DNA of 64,000 bases from Phragmitibacter sp965284365 (GCA_965284365.1 OZ260079.1:1302001-1366000); one strand, 5' to 3'; counted from the first letter of the stretch, positions 16,384 to 25,954 are shown. Notes: a model not told the origin generated them from the sequence alone. Numbers and translations are program-made.

Positions 16384-19300
16384 ATGATCCGGGTCACGGG
16401 ACGTCAGTTGAGACGGTGGGTCTGCACGGGATCGTTATTGGCGATCGCTTGTTGGTCCATGGCCGCCGAAGATCATGCGCGTCTGGTGCGGGATTCAGAG
16501 GCTCTGTCTGAAGCTGAACAACTGACCAAGTTCAAAGTCCCCGAGGGCTTTCGCATCGAGCTCTTTGCCGATGATCAGCAGATCGGCGGGAAGCCCATAA
16601 ATATGGCGTTCGATGTTCAGGGACGGCTCTGGGTCACGAGCACGCGGGAGTATCCCTATGCGGTGCCGAAGGACAAATGGTCTGCAGATAGCACTCAGGC
16701 CATCAGCTCCAAGGACACCATCCGCATTCTGGAGGACACAAACAACGACGGGCGTGCGGATAAGGTCACCGTCTTCGCGGACAACCTGAACATTCCCACA
16801 GGAGTACTGCCCTATAAGAACGGCTGCATCGCCTGGAGCATCCCGAATATTCTTTATCTGGAAGACACGAATGCCGATGACGTGGCGGATAAGCGCACCA
16901 TCTTGTTTGGTCCACTCGGTTATGAGAAGGACACCCATGGCATGATCTCCAGTCTCCGCCTGGGACTCGACGGATGGGTGTATGCCACGCATGGCTTCTC
17001 CAACACGAGTCACTTCAAGGCTAAGGACGGCTCCACGCTTGATCTCACTTCCGGCAATGTGTTCCGCTTCAAGCCCGATGGATCGCGCGTGGAAGGCTGG
17101 ACATCGGGCCAAGTCAATCCCTTCGGTCTGTGTTGGGATTCTCGGGGCAACCTTTATTCAGCGGATTGCCATTCCAATCCCATCACGCAGTTAATCCGTG
17201 GCGCGGTGTATCCGCAGTTTGGCCAGGTCCCCGATCCGCTCGGTTCACCGCCGATCATGTGTGCGCACGCGCACGGCAGCACTGGCTTGTGCGGCATCGT
17301 TTACATCGATGGGGGCATCTGGGGACCGGAATGGGATCACCATATGTTTGTGGGGAACTGTGTAACCTCCCGCGTGAACCATGATCTCATCACGTTTACC
17401 GGCAGTGATCCAAAGGCGAATGAGCAACCTGACTTTGTCACCTGTGACGATCCGTGGTTTCGGCCCGTGGACTTGCAACTCGGCCCTGACTCGGCGCTCT
17501 ACATCGCGGACTTCTACAATCGCATCATCGGCCACTACGAGGTGAAGCTGGATCATACGGGACGTGATCGGACAAGGGGACGGATATGGCGGGTGTCTCG
17601 GGCTGACAAGAGTCTCGCCAGTCCCAAGATGGAGGCTAAGACTGATGTCGCTGCATTGGTAAAAGGACTCGATCACGCCAATCTCACGCGTCGGATTTTG
17701 GCGGCGCAGTATTTCCTGGATCGCGCTAGCGAAGAAGAGAAGAAGCAACTGCTGTTGCTTGCGTTGGAGAATGCCACGGAGGGCAGGTCACCGGATAGGT
17801 TGGCCAGGATCATCTCCGTGTTGCATGGTTGCAGCCCTGAAGACAATCTGTTTCTACAGCCACTGTTCAAGGATTCAAACCATGCGTGGCAGTCAACTCG
17901 TCCAGTGGTTTTGACGGCATTGCTGCGATGCATCGGAAACACTCCCTACTGGCGAGAGTCGTATCAGGCATTCGTTAAGCCATCGCTAGATCATCAGGAC
18001 GCCATAGTGCTCCGCGCGGCTTTGGAAGCGATTGCCAAGCATCCGGCTATATCCTGGCGACACCCTCTGCTGGCCATTTATGACGGCATCCCGTCGGGAG
18101 ACGCGACGTTGAAGCATGTGTGGAAACTTGCCGCGCAGTCCGTTTTGAGTGAGACGGGCGGCTTTGATGCTTTGCCTGTTCCGAAAAGCAGCAATGGGCT
18201 TCGCGAAGACTTGTTTCGTTCTGCTATCAGCATCCCAAGCGCTGCCTCGGCGGCTTGGCTTCACGCGGCGATCTCCGACGATGCACCATCGCCAGATGGT
18301 TCAGGCAGCGCTCAGGGGGATTCGCTATTTCAGTCTGCGGTCGTGCATATTGCGCGGCATTTGGCGACAGAGGAAGCAGGCCACCTGCTGAAGTTTGTAC
18401 GTGAGCGCTTCGATAACGATCCTGCCAGGCAGCTTGAACTTTGCGCGGTGATCGCGAAGAGCTCGCCGGATGCGATCCGAGGGAATGCATCGGCCTCTGC
18501 CTGGTTGCAACAGTTGGCGAATGAAGCTGCGAGTCGCCTGATTACAGATGCCGCTCTTTCATGGAATGCCATTGCTTCGCCTGGGACTCGATCCGCTAAT
18601 CCCTGGAATAGCACCTCACGCCCTTGTGAGGATGGAAGCACCGCCGTTTTCTGGGACAGTCACTTCGGCGTGAGTGAAACGCTGACGGGCACGCTTCGTT
18701 CGCCACCATTTATGCTGCCGAAGCAGATTAGTTTTTGGCTGGCGGGGCATGCAGGGTTCCCCACCATGCCGCCGCACCAGAAGAATCTCGTTCGTCTGGT
18801 GCGCGAGGATAACGGAGACGAATTGGCCCGCACTTATCCTCCGAGGAATGATACGGCAGTGCGCATCACCTGGACATTTGATGGCAACAATCCGTCGGAA
18901 TATCCTGCGCCTCATGTTTATTTCGAACTAACTGATGGTGATGACGGCGGGGCTTATGCATGGCTCGCCGCCGGAGGTTTCGAGCCGCCGCTGGTGAGTA
19001 TTCCGCTTGGCAAAGGTGCACGCGAAAAAGACATCATTCATCTATCGTGGCTGGCGAAAGCGCTTGGCTGGACTCCGCTGCGGGAACAGCTCTCACGTCT
19101 GCCTGAGAAAGCGATGCTGGGTCTGGAGGCTCGCTCTGCCTTAGCTGAACTGCTCGCACCAGACAAAGCAGTTGCACCGGGCGTCATCCTTCTGGCCCGC
19201 GATGTGGAATTCGCCAAACAGGCATTCCAGATCATCGATGATCCGGGGCATGCAAGTTCAGTGCTGGCGGAGTTATTCCGATCCCGGCCATTCCGGTCGC

Positions 19301-19935
19301 AAGTGAAGCTGGCAACCATCTTGAGTGAGAGCCGGAAAGGTGCCCGAATTCTGCTGAAGTCCGCTTCGGCCAAGGTTCTGGCCGATCCTGTGGTGAGTGG
19401 AAAGCTAAGGACTCTGGGCGACGGGGACATCACCCAACAACTGGATGCCGCCATCAAAAATCTGCCACCTGAAAATGCTGTCCTGGCGGAGCTCATCCAG
19501 GCCCGGCTGAAAGGATTTGCAGCGACCAAGAGTGATGCGGAGCAGGGGGAAAAGATCTTTGCGAATACCTGCCTCATTTGCCATCGAGTTGGGATTACGG
19601 GAAATCTCGTGGGTCCTCAACTGGACGGCATCGGCGCACGTGGGTTGGAGCGGCTTCTCGAAGATGTGCTTGATCCGAACCGTGCGGTGGATCCGGCTTT
19701 CCGTCTGCATATTCTGAAACTGAAGGATGAGAGTTTGGTGACAGGTCTCATCCGCCGCGAGCAGGCTGGAAAGCTCATCATGGCCGATGCGGCAGGGCAG
19801 GAACAATCGGTCGCTCGCGATCAAATTATCTCAGACCAGGAGTCGCCTTTCTCGCTAATGCCGCCGGGCTTTGGTGATGTCTTGCCTGAAAGCGACCTCT
19901 ACGATCTGATGGCGTATTTGCTCAGTTTGAAGTGA
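16384..19935 (+). CDS. Large PVC-type membrane-bound dehydrogenase-like protein with C-terminal heme-binding domain
   Basis: 1183 residues. After a signal peptide comes the putative membrane-bound dehydrogenase (NHL/PQQ-like propeller) domain described from Pirellula and Verrucomicrobium, at about 45-400 (FRIELFADDQQIGGKPINMAFD, GDATNDGRADKV-type calcium loops, DLQLGPDSALYIADFYNRIIGHYEV). A long alpha-helical HEAT-like middle follows (about 420-700), then a beta-rich insert (700-880), and finally the putative heme-binding domain with CLICH at 1063-1067 (GEKIFANTCLICHRVG). It lies 4 nt after the phosphodiesterase. The 3' end overlaps the convergent tatD gene by 14 nt. A periplasmic sugar or alcohol dehydrogenase role is family-based inference only. 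Confidence 0.88.
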   Translation: MIRVTGRQLRRWVCTGSLLAIACWSMAAEDHARLVRDSEALSEAEQLTKFKVPEGFRIELFADDQQIGGKPINMAFDVQGRLWVTSTREYPYAVPKDKWSADSTQAISSKDTIRILEDTNNDGRADKVTVFADNLNIPTGVLPYKNGCIAWSIPNILYLEDTNADDVADKRTILFGPLGYEKDTHGMISSLRLGLDGWVYATHGFSNTSHFKAKDGSTLDLTSGNVFRFKPDGSRVEGWTSGQVNPFGLCWDSRGNLYSADCHSNPITQLIRGAVYPQFGQVPDPLGSPPIMCAHAHGSTGLCGIVYIDGGIWGPEWDHHMFVGNCVTSRVNHDLITFTGSDPKANEQPDFVTCDDPWFRPVDLQLGPDSALYIADFYNRIIGHYEVKLDHTGRDRTRGRIWRVSRADKSLASPKMEAKTDVAALVKGLDHANLTRRILAAQYFLDRASEEEKKQLLLLALENATEGRSPDRLARIISVLHGCSPEDNLFLQPLFKDSNHAWQSTRPVVLTALLRCIGNTPYWRESYQAFVKPSLDHQDAIVLRAALEAIAKHPAISWRHPLLAIYDGIPSGDATLKHVWKLAAQSVLSETGGFDALPVPKSSNGLREDLFRSAISIPSAASAAWLHAAISDDAPSPDGSGSAQGDSLFQSAVVHIARHLATEEAGHLLKFVRERFDNDPARQLELCAVIAKSSPDAIRGNASASAWLQQLANEAASRLITDAALSWNAIASPGTRSANPWNSTSRPCEDGSTAVFWDSHFGVSETLTGTLRSPPFMLPKQISFWLAGHAGFPTMPPHQKNLVRLVREDNGDELARTYPPRNDTAVRITWTFDGNNPSEYPAPHVYFELTDGDDGGAYAWLAAGGFEPPLVSIPLGKGAREKDIIHLSWLAKALGWTPLREQLSRLPEKAMLGLEARSALAELLAPDKAVAPGVILLARDVEFAKQAFQIIDDPGHASSVLAELFRSRPFRSQVKLATILSESRKGARILLKSASAKVLADPVVSGKLRTLGDGDITQQLDAAIKNLPPENAVLAELIQARLKGFAATKSDAEQGEKIFANTCLICHRVGITGNLVGPQLDGIGARGLERLLEDVLDPNRAVDPAFRLHILKLKDESLVTGLIRREQAGKLIMADAAGQEQSVARDQIISDQESPFSLMPPGFGDVLPESDLYDLMAYLLSLK

Positions 19936-20722
19936 CCTTGCCGCGCCGGAAGAAACCCCGCGCCGTGGTGTCGGTTTGCGCTTCTAGTTCAAGCAACGAA
20001 ATGCCGCGCAACTCAGCGACAAAAGCGGCGGTCTTAGCCACATAGGCCGGTTCGTTGCGCTTTCCACGGTGCGGCATCGGCGCCAGGTACGGGCAATCCG
20101 TTTCCAGCATGAAGCCATCTGACGGCATCGCCTTTGCGCAGTCTTGGATGATCTGGCCGTTCTTAAAGGTGACGATACCGGTGAAGCTGACGAGATGTCC
20201 TTTATCGATGAGCGGAAGAGCTTGGTCCGCCGTGCCGGTGAAGCAATGAAAGACGCCTCTCAGTTTGCCCGACCAAGGCAGCACTTGAGTCACGAGTTCA
20301 TCGAAACTTTCGCGGCTGTGCAGCACGACATTGAGGTCCAGTTCAGCAGCTAGTTCGAGTTGGCGCTCCAGCACAAAAGCCTGATGCCCCTTCCACTGGT
20401 CCAGGGTGTAGCCCTCAGGTGGCTTGTGATAGAAGTCGAGACCGATCTCGCCAATGCCAACGACCTTCGGATGCGCCGCAAATCGCCGGAGTTCGTCGAT
20501 GAAGGAATCATCCGGAACGGTATCGGCATCACAGGGATGAATGCCCACCGTGGCCTCGACGAAGTCGTGAGTGTCTGCGATCTCGAGGACGCGTGGTGCA
20601 TCCTGAAGCGTGGTGCCGACACAAATGATGCGAGTCACTCCGGCATCGCGGGCACGAGTGATGATGTCAGGCAGATCCTGAATGAATTGATTGGAGGCGA
20701 GATGAGCGTGCGAGTCAGTCAC
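19922..20722 (-). CDS. tatD: TatD-family metal-dependent hydrolase/DNase
   Basis: TIM-barrel metallohydrolase of the TatD/YcfH family (3'-5' DNase activity in E. coli TatD). Visible motifs: TDSHAHLAS (HxH metal ligands, residues about 3-8), VGIHPCDAD, GIGEIGLDFYH (Glu ligand), LHSRESFDE (His), GVFHCFTG (His) and LETDCPYLAPMPHRGKRNEP (Asp). I place the start at the GTG at 20722. This gives a family-length protein of about 266 residues and starts 14 nt after the FGE homologue's stop; the longer open frame runs back into that gene and is not TatD-like. Confidence 0.9.
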   Translation of the reverse strand: MTDSHAHLASNQFIQDLPDIITRARDAGVTRIICVGTTLQDAPRVLEIADTHDFVEATVGIHPCDADTVPDDSFIDELRRFAAHPKVVGIGEIGLDFYHKPPEGYTLDQWKGHQAFVLERQLELAAELDLNVVLHSRESFDELVTQVLPWSGKLRGVFHCFTGTADQALPLIDKGHLVSFTGIVTFKNGQIIQDCAKAMPSDGFMLETDCPYLAPMPHRGKRNEPAYVAKTAAFVAELRGISLLELEAQTDTTARGFFRRGKVTSN

Positions 20723-20736
20723 GTGTGTTGGGTATC

Positions 20737-21822
20737 TTAAGGCGACTTCACACAACGAAAGCCCGTATGATCCGCGCCCGTGTCGGGAGAGGTCATCATG
20801 CGGGCACTGGGGCGGTAGCCGGTGCAGTAGATGGGGCTGCACAAATACGAGCCCCCTTTGATGACGCGCTTCGGCGTGCCAGGTTCTGCGGGATCGTAAC
20901 TCGTGTCTGGACCCGGGGGATTCAACTTGGGACTCTGGCTGAAGTAATTGGGGGTGTACCAGTCTGCGACATGCTCCCAAACATTGCCTGCCATGTCATA
21001 GAGGCCGAATTCATTCGGAGGATAGGTCTTCACTGGAGCAGCGCCTTTGAAGCCATCCAAGGCTTTGTCATCCACGGGGAAAGGGCCGGTGAAAGTGTTC
21101 GCCATTTTCACGCGCTTTTCGCCGTCTTCACCCCAAGTGAAGGTCTTGTTCTTCGGGCCCACGCCGCCACGAGCGGCATACTCCCATTCCGCTTCAGTGG
21201 GCAGACGTTTGCCCGCCCACTTTGCATAAGCAGCGGCGTCTTCCCAAGCAACACAGACAACCGGGTAGTTCATGCGATCCGTGATGCTACTGCCGGGGCC
21301 TTCCGGGTTCCGCCAGTTGGCTCCATTCACGTAACGCCACCACGAGAGAAAGTTGTCCAGATTCTGAGGCGCTTGAGCAGGCGGAGTGAAAACAATCGCT
21401 CCAGCCTGCAGCTGATCAGGGCGAATGTAGGGACGGCTGGCTTCGGGAAAATCTTCGAGCTTAGGCACGCGTTCAGCCAGCGTCACATACTTGGTCGCCT
21501 CAATGAAAGCGGCGAACTCGGCATTGGTAACCTCGTGCTCATCCATCCAGAACCCATCAATGGAAATCTCATGCACGGGCCCTTCATTGGGCGCGTAGTT
21601 GGATCCCATCAGAGCGTCACCACCTCTGATCCATACCATGCCGGCAGGGTTGGGACTCGGCGGTTCCGCTGAAACGAACTTGGGTCCGGAAGCTTCCCGG
21701 TTGTCTCCACAGGACACCAGCAGCAACGCCAAACCCAGACTTAGCAACCCCTCGCGACCCAGCCTAAAGTAGTTCGGCGGAGATGGTTTTTGTTCACAGC
21801 TGGGACGGGACAGGGGTAGCAT
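20737..21822 (-). CDS. Formylglycine-generating enzyme (SUMF1) family lipoprotein
   Basis: SUMF1/FGE-fold protein with a lipobox-like signal (LALLLVSCGDN, Cys near residue 36). Core motifs: MVWIRGGDALMGS, WMDEHEVTNAEFAAFI, YPVVCVAWEDAAAYAKWAGKRLPTEAEWEYAARGG (spread over about 190-225), GNVWEHVADWY and GFRCVKSP. The segment GGSYLCSPIYC keeps both cysteines (328 and 333) that form the copper/thiol site of true aerobic FGE, whereas many SUMF1 relatives lack them. It may therefore activate sulfatases by oxidising Cys to formylglycine. The start overlaps the end of the upstream TraB-like gene by 29 nt, pointing to an operon. Confidence 0.88.
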   Translation of the reverse strand: MLPLSRPSCEQKPSPPNYFRLGREGLLSLGLALLLVSCGDNREASGPKFVSAEPPSPNPAGMVWIRGGDALMGSNYAPNEGPVHEISIDGFWMDEHEVTNAEFAAFIEATKYVTLAERVPKLEDFPEASRPYIRPDQLQAGAIVFTPPAQAPQNLDNFLSWWRYVNGANWRNPEGPGSSITDRMNYPVVCVAWEDAAAYAKWAGKRLPTEAEWEYAARGGVGPKNKTFTWGEDGEKRVKMANTFTGPFPVDDKALDGFKGAAPVKTYPPNEFGLYDMAGNVWEHVADWYTPNYFSQSPKLNPPGPDTSYDPAEPGTPKRVIKGGSYLCSPIYCTGYRPSARMMTSPDTGADHTGFRCVKSP

Positions 21823-22783
21823 CGGGTTTGGATGAATCTGAACGTGGCGGAGCGGGCGGTGTTGCAGCGGGTTTCGAAGGTGTGATCGGTTCGGGTGGCA
21901 ATGCCCACGCGGTCATCCACACCGTGCTCTGTTTTGTGTAGCCTGAAGCCAGCATGCGTTTCTCGATATCCGGCATGTGAGCTGCGCCGTAGAAAATCGC
22001 GAGCTTCCTTTTGCCAGCCTTGATCTCCGATTGCAGAACTTTCAGCGCGACCTTGTTCCGCTCACTGATGATGACGGTGCCATCGCCCGTCTCTAGTCCT
22101 GTCATAATGGCTTCCACACTGTCGAACGTCCTGCCGATGATGCGCTTCAATTCCGTGGGGCTATCTGACCGCAGCAAGATCTCCAGAATCTTCAACAGGC
22201 CGGGCTGATTGGTCGTCAGTTCCGGTTGCTCCAATTGCACTTTTACCGCTTTCAACCACAGGGCTAAAAAGCCTTCGTTCTTTTCTTCCTGTGCCGCGGA
22301 GAATTGCCGGAGCGTCATGTCGGCATGGACGAAATTTTTGGCGTGATAATCGATGCCCTCGAGCTGCCCTTTCAAGGCGAGCGCTTTCTGCATCTTCTCA
22401 AAAAGGGTCTGAAGCCAGGCCAGCTTTCCCACAGCCTTTTTGTCTTCTTCTGATCTTGCCTCCCGGACATTGATCGGTCCACCTACCAGCTCATAGAGCA
22501 CCGCATCGTAGGCGGGGAATTTGGCATTCAGATCATCGTAATACGCTGCGTCTGCGATGTGGATGGCGCCTATCAAATCCACCGTCACACCCTGGGTATT
22601 CCGGTAGGTGGTGATACCCGTCTGCAGTTGTGCTCCCTTGGCATCTTCCACAAAGCGGACGAAGTCCGTCGGCTCAGCGACTGCCACTGCGGTGGACAGA
22701 ATCTGCGGCTTCGGCGCCTCCGCTCCCGCTTGGAAGACGCAAAGACACCAAGCGGCCGCAGCGATGGCGTGGGGGGCTTTCAT
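21794..22783 (-). CDS. TraB/GumN-like secreted protein
   Basis: About 329 residues from the ATG at 22783, which gives a signal peptide (MKAPHAIAAAAWCLCVFQAGAEA). A longer frame starts at a GTG at 22807. The mature protein has the TraB/PrgY/GumN pattern: a G-x-I-H motif early (LIGAIHIADAAYYDDLN), VLYELVGG, an ERN motif in the middle (VIISERNKVAL) and a late G-x-x-H motif (IFYGAAHMPDIEKRML). These are erythromycin-esterase-like metal or catalytic residues; the function is unknown. The C-terminus is Pro/Ser-rich. It is the gene just upstream of, and overlapping, the FGE homologue. Confidence 0.75.
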   Translation of the reverse strand: MKAPHAIAAAAWCLCVFQAGAEAPKPQILSTAVAVAEPTDFVRFVEDAKGAQLQTGITTYRNTQGVTVDLIGAIHIADAAYYDDLNAKFPAYDAVLYELVGGPINVREARSEEDKKAVGKLAWLQTLFEKMQKALALKGQLEGIDYHAKNFVHADMTLRQFSAAQEEKNEGFLALWLKAVKVQLEQPELTTNQPGLLKILEILLRSDSPTELKRIIGRTFDSVEAIMTGLETGDGTVIISERNKVALKVLQSEIKAGKRKLAIFYGAAHMPDIEKRMLASGYTKQSTVWMTAWALPPEPITPSKPAATPPAPPRSDSSKPDATPVPSQL

Positions 22784-22825
22784 AACAGGCATGCTACCAT
22801 GAGACACTCATGGCTCGAAGCTGTT

Positions 22826-23779
22826 TCATGCGAGCTTCTTCTTTCGCCATTGCCCGTACGCAAAGGCTCCGAAAACCAAACCGATCAGAATCATGAAGAG
22901 CGAGTAGAACTGCCCTTTCGTGATGCCCATGATGAGGCTGGAGTCCGGTTCACGGAAGTTTTCACCGAGAATCCGCACGACAGCGTAGAGGATGAAAAAG
23001 AGCGCCGTGAGCAGGCCATTTGGTAGGTTTTTGGAGCGGGTGCGCACGAAGTAAAGCACGACGAACAGGAACAGGCCTTCCAGGGCGGCTTCGTAGAGTT
23101 GCGAAGGATGGCGGGGATGCAAAATGGCAGCGAGCGCTTCCCTACCATTCGGTAGGGCGGAGACGGCTTCGACGATCTCGTGGCTATGCCGATTTCCTAT
23201 GAGCGCATCTAAAGGAAAGGTCGGCGCCGTGGCGGGCACAAAGGTCTCTTCGTTTATCTCCGTGGGAAACTTCATCGCCCATGGCACGGAGGTGATCCGG
23301 CCAAAGAGTTCGCCATTGATGAAATTCGCAATTCGGCCAAAGAAGAGGCCGATGGGTGCGACCACCACAAGATTGTCACCCAAGGCGGTCCAGGAAATCT
23401 TGTGCAAGCGGGCGTAGACCAGCGTGTAAATGGCCAAGCCAGCGATGCCTCCGTGGCTGGCCATGCCCCCGTCCTGTAGTTTCACAATACTGAGCGGGTT
23501 TTCTACAAACCCGTCCCAGTTGTAGAGCAGCATGTAACCCAGTCGTCCACCCAGAACGACGCCGAAAAGCGCCGCATAGGTGATGAAATCCGCTACCTGA
23601 TTTTCCTTGAGCTGACCATAACCCTGCCGGGCCATGCGAGACAGCAAGAGATAGCCTGCGAAAAATCCCAAAACATAGGCCAATCCATACCAATGGACGG
23701 GGGGAATGCTGTCCGAGAACCGGACAACGTACGGGCTGAGGTCGTGAAGATAATAGGCAAGCACGGAGGAAGGAGCCAT
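22826..23779 (-). CDS. lgt: Prolipoprotein diacylglyceryl transferase
   Basis: Integral membrane enzyme that transfers diacylglycerol from phosphatidylglycerol to the lipobox Cys of prolipoproteins. Several TM helices are visible. The Lgt signature GRIANFINGELFGR lies near residue 150, with H-x-R-x-P-SQLYEA downstream and a final LGENFREPDSS segment. The length of 317 residues is normal. This fits the many lipobox-bearing proteins in the window (FGE homologue, lipocalin, Pro-tailed lipoprotein). It is in the middle of a minus-strand run and lies 25 nt after the NDH-2 fusion gene. Confidence 0.95.
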   Translation of the reverse strand: MAPSSVLAYYLHDLSPYVVRFSDSIPPVHWYGLAYVLGFFAGYLLLSRMARQGYGQLKENQVADFITYAALFGVVLGGRLGYMLLYNWDGFVENPLSIVKLQDGGMASHGGIAGLAIYTLVYARLHKISWTALGDNLVVVAPIGLFFGRIANFINGELFGRITSVPWAMKFPTEINEETFVPATAPTFPLDALIGNRHSHEIVEAVSALPNGREALAAILHPRHPSQLYEAALEGLFLFVVLYFVRTRSKNLPNGLLTALFFILYAVVRILGENFREPDSSLIMGITKGQFYSLFMILIGLVFGAFAYGQWRKKKLA

Positions 23780-23804
23780 AAGGCCAGGTAAGCTCTAGCG
23801 AGAC

Positions 23805-25877
23805 TTACATCACTGGCAAGGCTTCCTCGACTTTGACTGCCGCCGGATGCGTCGGAGGCTGGGGCGCTCTCGCGGTCAGAAGGTCAAAGAGGGTGAGCAT
23901 TCCCACAGGCTTCTTACCTTCATCCACCACGATTGCCTTGCTGGCACCCGTGCGGATGAGGGTCTCAAACACCTCTGGCAATGGCATGTCTACCTTGATA
24001 AGCAGGCCAGGCTTGATCGGCAAATCCTTGACGCTCACGGCTTCGTCAATGGCATGGTGCTTGAGCCATTCGTAGCCTTCATTGCGCCGCAGGACGCCTG
24101 TGACACAGCCTTCCGCGTTGACCACGGGATAGCTGCTGTGCCGTTCTTTGGTGAAGAGTTGCAGGGCTTCCTCCAACGAGGCGTCTTCGCGGATGTAGGC
24201 CACCGGGGACATCATCAGATCCTTGGCTTTGCCGCCGCGGGCACGCTCGGGCAACTTCTCCATCACGTGAGAAATCTCCTTCCGGCTGTCGTAGGTCTCG
24301 GCCGTCTTGGTAAACAGCTTGTTGAGTGAGCCAAAGGAACTGATCAGTTTCTGGAAAGTGCGCTCATCAATGGCCACTAGCGTGGAGGCTTCTTTTGCAG
24401 TGGCATTGTAGCGCCAGATGTGATCCTCCAGCAGCGCACGCTCGCCAAAATGATCGCCCGTGCAGGCTGCTTTTACCAAAGTCCCGTCGGTATCCGTGAT
24501 GTCCACCCGGCCGCTCTTCACTGCGTAAAAGCTGAAGGCAGGTTCCCCGGCGAGGAAGAGCGGATCTCCCGGCTCCAGGTGCATCTCCTCCATGGGCGAG
24601 GAATAACGCGGCGTCAGCAAATTGATGTCGCGCGGGAAGAAGAGATCAAAGGTCCACTCGCTCATGACACGGAGCTTCCGGTCCAGACCCGGCAGCTTCA
24701 TGAGGTAAATGCTGCGCCACATGAACCAGGCGATGAAGCCTGAGAAACGCAGTCCGAAGATTTCCGCCACTGCGGTGCGGTGACCAATAGAGGCTAGCTC
24801 TCCAAGTCCCTTAAACTTAAAGGGCTTCAATTCCCCGCCGATCAGGCTCGCGGCAATGTTGTCTCCCACGGTCTGACCTTGCCGGTAGGCGAACTGGGCC
24901 GTCTGGGGACAAAACCCGCCGGTAATCATCGGAAAACGCGAGCAGTCGCCCGCAGCCCAGACATTTTGATGTCCGGGAATCCGGCCGGTGTCTTCCACCG
25001 TCACATTGCCTTTTTCCACGGGTAAAGCACCGGATGCACCCAGCTCCATGATGATGGGGTGCGGGGCGTTTCCAACGGTGCAAATCACCGCCGTGGCATC
25101 AAGTTTTGTTCCATCTGCCAGCACCACGGTCTGCGCGGTGACGGCCTTCACACGGGACTTCAAGATCAACTTTACGCCCATGTGCTGGAGCTGCTCGCCT
25201 GTGTAAATGGCCAGGCTCTCGGACAGGGTTGGCAGCAGTCGGTCGCCACTGTGGATCAGCGTCACGCTGAAATCTTCCGGGCGCACATTCTCGTAAAAGC
25301 CGCACATGGAGCGCAGCAAATCCATGATCTGGCCGGCAGTTTCCACACCCGAGTAACCTCCGCCCACGACGACAAAACTCAGCACCTGCCGCAGGACCTT
25401 TGGGTCCGTGATCAGGTTTGCCTCTTCCATTCGGGCGATGATGCTCGCTCGCAGCTTCATGGCATCACCCACGTTCCGCACGAGGAAGGCGTGTTCGCTC
25501 ATGCCGGGAATGCGGCTGAGGTCCACCTCCGCGCCCAGGCTGATCATGAGATGGTCATAAGAAAAGGTAACCGAACCGGCCGAGAGACCACCGTCGATGG
25601 TCACAGCCTTCGCCGCGATATCCACCTTGGTTACGGCGCCTTTGAAGACCTCTGCGCCTTCACACAGTAGGCGGATCGGATTTACTACATGCCGTGGCGC
25701 CAGGGATCCGCCCACGACTTCCGCCAGCATCGGCTGGAACACCATGTAGTTCTCATTTGCAATGATCCCCACGGTTTTGCGTGTACCCGAGAGCCGCTTT
25801 TGCAGGCGTTGGGCGCAGTAGACTCCGGCAAAACCGCCGCCGAGGATGATGACATCGAAGTGCCGGGATTTTACCAT
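23805..25877 (-). CDS. Type II NADH dehydrogenase-like protein fused to cyclic nucleotide-binding and CBS domains
   Basis: About 690 residues from the ATG at 25877. Residues 1-430 are a two-dinucleotide-fold oxidoreductase of the NDH-2 type: VIILGGGFAGVYCA (FAD), VVVGGGYSGVETAG (NADH), VWAAGDCSRF, and the NDH-2 tail ASIGHRTAVAEIFG...RDINLLTPR. Residues about 435-545 form a Crp-like cyclic nucleotide-binding domain (FLAGEPAFSFYAVKSGRVDI, GDHFGERALLED). Residues about 570-685 form a CBS pair (MSPVAYIREDASLEEALQLF; GASKAIVVDEGKKPVGMLTLFDLL). NDH-2 moves electrons from NADH to quinone at the membrane. The two added regulatory modules suggest control by a cyclic nucleotide and by adenosine nucleotides, which is unusual. 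Confidence 0.88.
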   Translation of the reverse strand: MVKSRHFDVIILGGGFAGVYCAQRLQKRLSGTRKTVGIIANENYMVFQPMLAEVVGGSLAPRHVVNPIRLLCEGAEVFKGAVTKVDIAAKAVTIDGGLSAGSVTFSYDHLMISLGAEVDLSRIPGMSEHAFLVRNVGDAMKLRASIIARMEEANLITDPKVLRQVLSFVVVGGGYSGVETAGQIMDLLRSMCGFYENVRPEDFSVTLIHSGDRLLPTLSESLAIYTGEQLQHMGVKLILKSRVKAVTAQTVVLADGTKLDATAVICTVGNAPHPIIMELGASGALPVEKGNVTVEDTGRIPGHQNVWAAGDCSRFPMITGGFCPQTAQFAYRQGQTVGDNIAASLIGGELKPFKFKGLGELASIGHRTAVAEIFGLRFSGFIAWFMWRSIYLMKLPGLDRKLRVMSEWTFDLFFPRDINLLTPRYSSPMEEMHLEPGDPLFLAGEPAFSFYAVKSGRVDITDTDGTLVKAACTGDHFGERALLEDHIWRYNATAKEASTLVAIDERTFQKLISSFGSLNKLFTKTAETYDSRKEISHVMEKLPERARGGKAKDLMMSPVAYIREDASLEEALQLFTKERHSSYPVVNAEGCVTGVLRRNEGYEWLKHHAIDEAVSVKDLPIKPGLLIKVDMPLPEVFETLIRTGASKAIVVDEGKKPVGMLTLFDLLTARAPQPPTHPAAVKVEEALPVM

Positions 25878-25954
25878 GATTTCCCTGAATGGAGCACGGA
25901 AGCGGCCAAGGCGCAAAGTGTCTCGAACTGTCTAATCCGTCACAAGACAACGAA

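Noticed and set aside
19922..20980. 352-residue TatD with a long N-terminal extension
   Set aside because: The extra residues lie inside the FGE homologue coding region in another frame and are not TatD-like; the GTG at 20722 is a better start.
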